From: Corynespora cassiicola
Lineage: Eukaryota > Ascomycota > Dothideomycetes > Pleosporales > Corynesporascaceae
Direction of reading: 5' to 3'
DNA: 64,000 nucleotides
Assembly: GCA_022059125.1 (NCBI GenBank)
Contig: JAEUWY010000008.1
Location: 1,364,001 to 1,428,000, forward strand
Part shown: piece by piece, positions 56,907 through 64,000 of the stretch
Layout of the letters: each line of letters starts with the position of its first letter
Position numbering within the stretch: position 1 is the stretch's first letter
Position numbers and translations under genes: made by a program
Notes under the pieces: model-generated
The model's database searches: none
Seen by the model: only the letters and a program-made list of their open reading frames with translations
Told to the model about the DNA's origin: nothing

Positions 56907-57701
56907 GATTGTAGTGACAGTAATGATGTGGTGGAGCTTCTCAAAGTCATTGCGCACCTAGATTTCCTCGTCTGCAGATCATCCCGCGCTAGGTGCACGA
57001 GCCACCGGTGAACACTTGAACCAATGAAGAGTCACGGATGGCTTGTATTAGGTACTGGAACAAGACGTGGTTTTCAACCCACGAGTATTTTTATTTCAAG
57101 CTTTTGCCAATATAGGCTTTGAACTACCCTGGTTTTTAGTCCACGAACTATTGAAAGCATTAGGCTAGTGGCTAGGTTGGGCATGATTGGTTCTCTCTGC
57201 AGAGAAGCTCAAATTTCAGCCATCTTTCCATGCCTATAGCACTCAGAGCTGAATGGGTTTTTGTGGAGATACGATACTAATGCAGCCATTAGACTCCGGA
57301 CCTATTACCGCAATCCGATCAATGGCGGCTTATCGAGAAGTTAGTCCAAGCATATAATGATGAATCCAAGTAGCGACAGAAACGATGGAGCAATCAGAGA
57401 GAAGATTTTCACTCGTCAATGACAGTACTCGAAAAGCTTAGAGATCAAACCGCAAGCAGCCCTCACACACAGCTAATTCGGCACCATCTCCGACTAAGGA
57501 TGACGATACGAAGGTTTTCATCATTGCATAGGCAAATAACCAAACTGTAGAAGTAGGGAATAGGCTTACTTGGTATCACTTTGCTCCATGCCCCTGATTC
57601 GTGAATCAGACAAGTGTAGAGTAAAAAACACGAACTTTCGAGATTGTTCGTTATCATCGAGGACGTCGATACGCCGTCTGCCGTGCAGACAGGCACAGCT
57701 C
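56907..57701. other. Intergenic
   Basis: No gene recognised; AT-rich. Contains the presumed CBS-gene promoter and the 3' flank of the gene at 57702. The direct words TTTTCAACCCACGAG (57071) and TTTTTAGTCCACGAAC (57134) are a weak repeat pair. Confidence 0.35.
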
Positions 57702-58452
57702 TTAGTAGTCAAGTTCGACTTTCTCGTCCTTGATCGCATCTAGGCCGGTAGCCTGGTGCCATGGGTCCCATTCGTCGCTTTCTTCCGCTTCTTGGTTCCG
57801 ACGGTTTTTGCGAGCTTCCTTCTCCCGTTCTTTCTTCAGCGCACGCTCTTTCTTGCGGTAATTGTTCCGTTTCTTAGCGTTTTGAGCCCTAGACCTCGCT
57901 CCAACCTTGGTATAATTGGGGGTGCTGAAGCCTGGCTTCTCAATGCGACCATGTATCACACCATCATCGGCACTCGTGGGCGTCCCGGTGGCCTGACTAA
58001 GCGGGCTTGCCATATTTGTAGCCTCGTCGACGTCGGGGCGGCCGATGACAGGTGCTTGAGGAGCATGATGTTTAGGGCTATCAGCAACATCCATTGGTGC
58101 AGTCTCAGGTTTTGGCGAGGCGTTTCCATCGCGTTGGCGGCGACGCTCTCGTAGAATGGCCTGGATTTCCGAGTGTCGGAAAATGGCAATTTGCTCGTCG
58201 GTAAGAGTGCGCTTGAAGCCATCTTCATAGTAGCCTAGGCCGTCATCTACTTCCGCATCCTCAAATTCGTCACTGCCCCCACCCTCATAGCTTTCACCAT
58301 GAGCGCCAGTGACGAAATGTTGGGGTATCGGAGTATGAGGAAAATGTGTCGCGTGGAACCGGCGGAGGTCCGCCTACAAAGTCAGTATCCAGAACAATCA
58401 TAACATGTGGAGACGTCTTAAAACATACTTCTGTGACTGGGGGCGGCTCCAT
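57702..58452 (-). CDS. Conserved fungal protein of unknown function (DUF3807-like, tentative)
   Basis: Exons 58452-58429 (eight codons, MEPPPVTE) and 58373-57702 give 231 aa; the 55-nt intron runs GTATGT...TTTGTAG, phase 0. After a His-rich start (FHATHFPHTPIPQHF) comes an acidic segment, then LTDEQIAIFRHSEIQAILRE, the best conserved-looking block, then a disordered middle, a strongly basic coiled stretch (NAKKRNNYRKKERALKKERE) and the end WDPWHQATGLDAIKDEKVEL. The basic stretch suggests nuclear or nucleolar location. I connect it to fungal DUF3807 from memory only. Confidence 0.75.
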
Positions 58453-58699
58453 CGCGATCTCAGTGATCAGTGCGGGTGGAGGGTGTTCGAGAGCGCCATC
58501 TGCGGAGAAAGTGTCAAGAGAGAGCGTTTTGGAGCACTCGGACCAAGCAGGCAGTCGCGCTATCACGTGCGCATCTTGGCGCGCCCGCGCGGAGGTCAGT
58601 CGGGATGACGTCTGTGCTCATTCACCCCACCGCCGCCACCGAACCAAGCATCCCATAACCTCTCGTCGCCAGTCCCGCTGCGCTAGGCGCCAACTCACC
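58453..58699. promoter_or_regulatory. Compact divergent promoter, unknown protein / FAS1 protein
   Basis: Only 247 bp between the two start codons. No TATA element recognised. Confidence 0.4.
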
Positions 58700-59384
58700 A
58701 TGAGACCAAAATCGATGTTTACCTACCCTGCTGCAACCCTCTGCCTTATTCTTGCTGCCACGACGCAAGCGCGCTCCATTCCCGATATCCTCAGATCCTT
58801 CCACAAGTCAAGCGACCAGTCACTTCTCCATAACCAAGGCGTGTTAGTCGATATAATGCCCCCCACCGGCGAGGTCTCCACAGGCGTCATCATATCCGAT
58901 GTCATCGGAAAGACCCAGGCTATAGGCATATTCAGTGGGCTCACACGAGACATTGATACTGTTTCTGACCGCCTAGATGACGCTTCGAAAAATGCAACAG
59001 TGTTGGCGCCTGATAACAGTGTGATGCGAAATTTGGAACGAAAGCCATGGGAAGATCCCGAGGATTACAAGTCGTTGGGTACGAAGGCGTATGACGGGAA
59101 GGATGGCGAGGATCGGGCTCATAGAAACCTTCGCCGATTTGTCGAGTCGCATGTAATTCCGCAGAGCCCTTGGGAGGAGGGCCAGAAGATCAAGACCCTA
59201 GCAGGGAACGAAGTCTGGTATGAAACCAAGGACGGAAAGAAAAAGGTATGCCAACCTCTTCGGCCCCAGTTCGAGTGCGAGTTGACGAAATGATTAGATT
59301 CAACCTGGCGACATCGAAGTCACAAGCATAGCTGACAAAGTTTCCAACGGCGAAGTTTGGATCATCGGAGGATCACTAGCATAG
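58700..59384 (+). CDS. Secreted FAS1 (fasciclin) domain protein
   Basis: Exons 58700-59245 and 59298-59384 (52-nt intron) give 210 aa. A signal peptide (MRPKSMFTYPAATLCLILAA) is followed by a single FAS1 domain: IGIFSGLTRDIDTVSDRLDD, NATVLAPDNSVMRNLERKPW, AHRNLRRFVESHVIPQSPW, GNEVWYETKDGKKK, and after the splice IQPGDIEVTSIADKVSNGEV with a short IIGGSLA end. FAS1 proteins act in adhesion at the cell surface or wall. No GPI-type tail or transmembrane helix is visible. An alternative model without the splice ends in VCQPLRPQFECELTK and loses the last FAS1 strands. Confidence 0.88.
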
Positions 59385-59804
59385 TCTCTTTTGTTTCTGT
59401 AAGACATAGTTGCATGCAGGATGTGGGCGTTCTTGTTTTTCTTGGTGGACCATTAAATTTGTTTGTAATGGGACGTAAGCCTATCCCCATTGAAGCAAGT
59501 TCAATCTTTAGATGTCATATTATTAGCAGCTAGTTTTAATGTTAGCACGTTTTTAAACACATAAGCATGTCTTTCTAGATCTTCGTCTCGGAAAGCGAAG
59601 TACGCGACGCTAAAGATTCAGAATTGCTAAGCTCCAAAGGGTCCAGCCGCAGTAGCTTCCGAAAGCTGAACATCGAGGGGATTCACCCCCACCCTTGACA
59701 TTTAAATCACATCACCAAGCTTCTCGAGCAACTTGAACATATCTTTACAGGTTCTTTCAAGCGAACAATATACGAAGCCATCCATCCTTGGGATTAAAAT
59801 CACT
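59385..59804. other. Intergenic, promoter of the MBL-fold gene
   Basis: AT-rich at 59460-59570; no gene seen. Confidence 0.35.
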
Positions 59805-60871
59805 ATGAAGTTCGACAGCGCCGATCTTGCCATTTGCGTGACCTGCGGGACACAATATGATGTTCCTCTCTCTCAAGCTCCCAAGAACTGCCGCATTTGC
59901 GATGTAAGTGACGTAATCCACCATCAATTCAACCCCCTACCATACCAAAGCCTAAAGCTAAGGGGTAAACAGGACCCTCGCCAATATGTCCCTGCAGCGG
60001 GCCAATCATGGTCATCTCTGGCCAATGAAGAGGGAAAGCAACAGAACGCTTTTACGCAAGACAGCTTCGACTCGCGCATCTGGTTCATAGAAACCAAAGC
60101 CATCCAGCCATCGGTCCTCCCTGCTGGCCTCGCAGACTCAGCAACCCACAGGAAGCAACTCGGCATTGGCGAGCGTGCCATCCTCCTCCAGACGGACGCT
60201 GGAAACGTGCTTTGGGACTTGGTTGCCTTCATTGACGATGCGACCGTGGATTTTATCAAAGAGAAGGGCGGGCTAAAGGCCATTGTGATTTCGCACCCAC
60301 ACTTTTGGACCACGCATTTGGAATGGGCGCGTATTTTCGGCTGTCCTGTGTACCAGTGCAAAGCAGACGAGGAATGGCTGAACCGCAAGGACCCGTATGG
60401 GTACCGGAAGCTTATCTCAGGAGCCACTGAGATTGTGCCTGGCGTTACGGCGATCCAGGCCGGCGGGCACTTTGACGGCAGCATGTTCCTGCACTGGGAG
60501 AACAAGCTCTTCATCGCTGATACAATGATGAGCGTACCAGTAAGCTCTATCCAAACCCCTCCCCATCCCTTTTCGGTGACACCTGCTAACCCGCTTTCCA
60601 ACAGTCCGGATTCTACCACAAAGACCGCCTCCCAGGCACCACCAGCTTCTCGTTCATGTGGTCGTATCCTAACATGATACCCCTCCCACCTTCCAAGATT
60701 CACGGGATCTGGAAGTCCCTGAAGCCCTTCCAGTTTGACACTACATATGGTGGGTTCCAGGGCCAGAATGTTCAACGGGCGGATCTCAAGGCCCAGGTGT
60801 TGGAAAGTGCAAAGGTCTTTCTGAGGACGGGTGGACATGAGCAGGCCGAAATATATAACGAGACTCTGTGA
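59805..60871 (+). CDS. Metallo-beta-lactamase-fold protein with N-terminal Cys4 motif
   Basis: Exons 59805-59903, 59973-60539 and 60605-60871 give 310 aa. The first exon encodes C-x2-C...C-x2-C (CVTCGTQYDVPLSQAPKNCRIC), a small zinc-ribbon-like unit. The body follows the MBL order: AILLQTDAGNVLWDLVAFID, AIVISHPHFWTTHLEW at the HxHxDH position, GATEIVPGVTAIQAGGHFDG, and FIADTMMSVP. The HxHxDH motif is altered to HPHFWTTH, keeping the first two His but lacking the usual Asp. The protein may bind a different metal set or be non-hydrolytic. Start chosen at MKFDSADLA because the Cys motif follows immediately. Confidence 0.87.
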
Positions 60872-61415
60872 GAAGTTGACAGAAACAGTAATGTTGATAT
60901 TGGTTATTCGAGTGGCAGCAACTTGATTTACTATTTGAATGAGACATCATTCAGCTGGGTCAGTCATGAAAACGATTTGGATAATTAACCAGCCCTCAAC
61001 AAAACATTGTTGAAAAAAGTGATTGTCGAGGTATCAATTTCTTTCTCCCTCAAGTTGCTCAAAGCACTATCTGTCCTTCTTTTGATCGCAGTCTGCAATG
61101 CAGAGTAATCACCAGTCATCTTGCTGGGTGTCCAACTGCGAAAAGCCAAAATTATGTACATTCATGGTATCTCCAGAGACCTCAGAGGCAAAATCCCATC
61201 CATCACAGTAATAGGGGCGGGATACTCATCATTGCTCAAAACACACCTCCACCTCAATAATCCCATGCAGCCGAACGCCAGCGCCTTTGTGCCAAAGTCC
61301 AGGCATGGAGAGCGAATGAACATGACGGCAAATAAGACCCTTGTCGCAGAGAAAATCTGCATATAAAACGAGCCAGAAGACCAAATGCCACGGAATGGAT
61401 ATAGCTAGTGCCAAC
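60872..61415. other. Intergenic between convergent genes
   Basis: No gene recognised; 3' flanks of the MBL-fold and PWWP genes. Confidence 0.35.
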
Positions 61416-63351
61416 TTATGCGGCAGCTTCAGTGGTCTCGGTATTAGAAGTAGCCTCTGCCTGGACGGCAGGAGTCTCATCTTTGGCCTCAGCCATGGAA
61501 ACATCACCGTCTGCGTCGGTATTTTCCGGGACTGCCGACTTGTCCTCGGACTTGATCTCGCCCTTTTCGTCGTGGTTGACGCCGTTTGTGGTGGGCTCTG
61601 CAGAGACAGAAGCAGGCGCGTCTCCGGATGGCTCAGATTCGGCAGCCAAAGCGCCACTCCACTGCGTAAGAAGGTCCGTGGAGCGCTTCTTGAACTGGAA
61701 TTCGTCCTCCTTAGGGATGGAGTTCAACTTGATGATGGCCTTCAACACCTTGTGAACTTTGGTCTTCTTGATGACCTCAGCCTCAAGGTCAACATGCTCC
61801 TCAAGCTGCTTGAGGTAGTCGGACATGTTAGACATATCCTCATCCTTGGGGGCTTGGTCGCGGGAGAGGAATCCCTTCTGCAGCCTGTGGCGGAGGTACA
61901 AAACTGTAACCATTGTTAATGACAGCCGCTATGAAAGCCAAAAGTCCATATGCGTGTCACTTACCAGACTTCTCCCGCTTCTGAATGCGCTCCTCCTCAG
62001 TCATCGGAGGCTCTTCAGGTTTGGGCGGCTCAGCCTCTACACTCGCGCTCTTGGCCTTGCCCTTCTTGGCTTTTGTTTCCTTTGGCTTCGTGGTCGATTC
62101 ATCCTTGGGAGCCTTGTTGTTCAGCTTCAGCTTCGTCTTGGGAGTCTTGGCAGGCTGTCAGTCATATTAGTCGCCACAAATCAAGGGATGTGGAAGAGCT
62201 CGTACCTTTTCCGGCTGGTCGGCCTCGGTCTCCTCAGTCTTCTTGCGCTTCTTTGTAGCCTTCTTCTTGGTAGGAGCTGCGTCATCGCCAGCATCTTCCA
62301 TTTCTACATCCTCGTCACCAGCGGTGCTCTTACGCTTGGCAGACTTCTTCGCAGACTTTGGCTCAGGTTTTTCCTGCATAGCCTGCTCATGATTCGCGAG
62401 CATCTCTTTGAAATGCGCAAGGTCATGCCCAAGCGCAGCTACCTCGTAGGCAGCCCACAAAGCCTTGCTCTTCTTCTGGTTGTTGCCGGACTCGACCTCC
62501 TTCTTGACGGACTCAAGATCGAAGGGCTGAAGCTCGGTGTTGACTTGCCATGCACTGCCTAATCGTTAACAAAGCCTCACGAACCGTCTGACGCTTCTTA
62601 CAATTCGTTCGTGCCGAGGAACATGACTGGGTATCGGCGGTCTTTTGCGTTCTTGCCACCATCCATAAAGTCCTCACGATATGTGCCATCGATGCGTCGA
62701 GCACTCACGGGGCGCTTGCTTAGAAGCGACTCGGGAAGCATTTCCTCGTCACAAACGATGACGGGCCACGGCGGATATCCGCGCATAGCAACGAACCACA
62801 TCTCGCCAGGCTGCACATTGAGGCGCAGTTCAGGAGCCGCCTTCTTCTTGGCCGGGGTTTTCTTCTTATGTTCAGGCACGCCAGCACCGGACTTGCGCGG
62901 CGGCTTGCCTGCCTTCTTCTGAGCGGGCGTGCCGTTCGTCGCGGTAGATTCGGCGGCTGGAGCTACAGTAGAATAACGCGTCAGCAAAGATCATTGGACC
63001 AGCAGAGTGAGCTAGAGAGCATAGAAGCGCTCGAGCTGTCAAGACTCCTTGACGTACCTTCCTCACCCTCGGCCGCCTTGTCCGTGTTCGCGTCGGTGGG
63101 CGCGTCGACGGCCTTTTGCTCGGTGCTCTCTGGCTTGGTGTCTGAGTCGTCGCTCTGTTAACCATTGTCACGCGACCCAGAAGGCGAGACAACAAACCTT
63201 CGGTGGCAGCGGCTTCAGTAGCTACCTCGCCGCCCTCGGCTGGCTTCGCCTCAGCGGCGACGGACTCTGTCGGGGTATCTGCGAGACGCGTCTGCTCTTC
63301 GAGAGGCTTCGCGGCATCGGCAGCCGCCGGGGCATTGGCTGTGTCGGCCAT
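61416..63351 (-). CDS. PWWP-domain chromatin protein with TFIIS-N-like C-terminal domain
   Basis: Exons 63351-63198, 63141-63058, 62962-62602, 62554-62206, 62154-61965 and 61903-61416 give 541 aa. An acidic Ala-rich start leads to a Lys-rich stretch and the PWWP domain (PGEMWFVAMRGYPPWPVIVC ... YPVMFLGTNEFAW, completed across intron 3). A lysine-rich low-complexity middle (KKKATKKRKKTEE) follows, then a helical domain, LEEHVDLEAEVIKKTKVHKV then LKAIIKLNSIPKEDEFQFKK, which resembles TFIIS-N/IBD bundles of LEDGF-like proteins, then an acidic tail. PWWP domains read methylated H3K36 on nucleosomes, so a role in transcribed chromatin is inferred. For intron 1 the acceptor ACTCAG at 63142 is the only one restoring the acidic frame, with branch GTTAAC. 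Confidence 0.88.
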
Positions 63352-64000
63352 TGTCCAAGGGAATGCTTACGGTCGCACGGTATGAGACGCGTAAAGTGGG
63401 CTCAGAGAGCGCGATTTTGGTTGTGGAGAACTCGAGCGCGACGTGAGAGGCGCGTAGTTGATGATGGGAACTGGGTGGTGATGGTGTTTCGATGGTGGGT
63501 GGCTGGGTCGTGGTGGTGTGGGGGAAGAAGGAAGAATCGGAGCGTCAAGCTGCCCCAAGTAAGTACGGCTCTTCTAAAAAAGCGTGGCAGACGTCACGTG
63601 AAAGCTCCCCTCACACGCTGAAACGCCAACGGCAAGCGGGGAAGACTCACAAAAAATTGACGAGCTATTTCACTCTCTTGTCCTGAGTCTCCCAGACAAC
63701 TTTGACGGTAGTGCAGCGAAAGATGGTCGCGTAGGTGGTGTTGTGGGTGGACTTTCGCTGCCTTAGCGCGATGCGATGAGCTCTGGCCCGTGCTGTGCTG
63801 CGCGAGGAGACACAATCGCCCCCTTGACGTGCGTCACCGGCTCGATTTTCGACCAGATGCCCGTCGCGTGGCACGGAGGTTGTATCGCCACCGCTTTGTC
63901 GCACTGTCGTTGTTGTTTCGGGTGGGTCGGTGTAAAGGTCGTCCTGGGATTGTAGGGTACGAGTTTTGCAAGCGACCTGTGGTGTAGGCAAGTTGCTTCA
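63352..64000. other. Promoter of the PWWP gene and right window edge
   Basis: No gene can be supported. A minus-strand frame at 63665-63991 and its plus-strand counterpart have no family likeness; another gene may begin past the edge. Confidence 0.4.

Overview
The window is nuclear DNA of a filamentous ascomycete (Pezizomycotina; Dothideomycetes is my low-confidence guess). The support is short GT-AG introns (mostly 43-100 nt) with CTAAC/CTGAC-like branch points, compact monocistronic genes on both strands, A-rich contexts before start codons, and fungal-specific families: a PNP-NACHT-ankyrin NLR pair, She3-like coiled coil, fungal CorA-like protein, the 17.8-kDa complex I subunit and She/Rpc/Ptc-type housekeeping proteins. 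Gene models below were built by hand from reading frames, splice signals and family expectation; in every multi-exon model the exon lengths sum to a whole number of codons.

Left part (1-21.5 kb) looks like an accessory, rearranged compartment. A LINE reverse-transcriptase remnant abuts the first of two head-to-head NLR genes. These NLRs (620-5256 minus; 8322-13505 plus) are the arms of an inverted repeat of about 3.2 kb that appears identical at nucleotide level from the 5' flank through the PNP and NACHT domains, then diverges abruptly at the ankyrin repeats. The spacer holds a frameshifted CorA-like relic. NLR B carries a terminal ZZ zinc finger on a separate small exon; NLR A has lost its C-terminus. 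Further right come relics of an MFS transporter and a Clp-type AAA+ protein, an eight-exon gene for a secreted protein built from repeated cysteine modules with every intron in phase 0, and a divergently transcribed small secreted protein.

The middle (21.5-47 kb) holds a cysteine-rich single-pass surface protein, NUFIP1-like CCCH protein, RPC25, a mini-cupin, phospholipase C, an 8-kb gene-poor interval, a She3-like coiled-coil protein, an unknown 111-aa protein, the complex I 17.8-kDa subunit, an MDR-type enal/enone reductase and an old-yellow-enzyme-like oxidoreductase.

The right part (47-64 kb) holds a small membrane protein, a second member of the small secreted family seen at 19.8 kb, an acidic EP-repeat protein, an SRm160/PWI splicing factor, a Ptc7-type phosphatase, a CBS-domain protein, a fungal protein of unknown function, a FAS1 protein, a degenerate metallo-beta-lactamase-fold protein and a PWWP chromatin protein. 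Several neighbours are divergent pairs sharing 250-770 bp promoters (NUFIP1-like/RPC25, cupin/PLC, complex I subunit/reductase, EP protein/SRm160, 58.4-58.7 kb pair).

The most notable items are the NLR inverted repeat with hypervariable, internally homogenised ankyrin arrays, the ZZ exon found only after splicing, and the exon-repeat cysteine-rich secreted protein.
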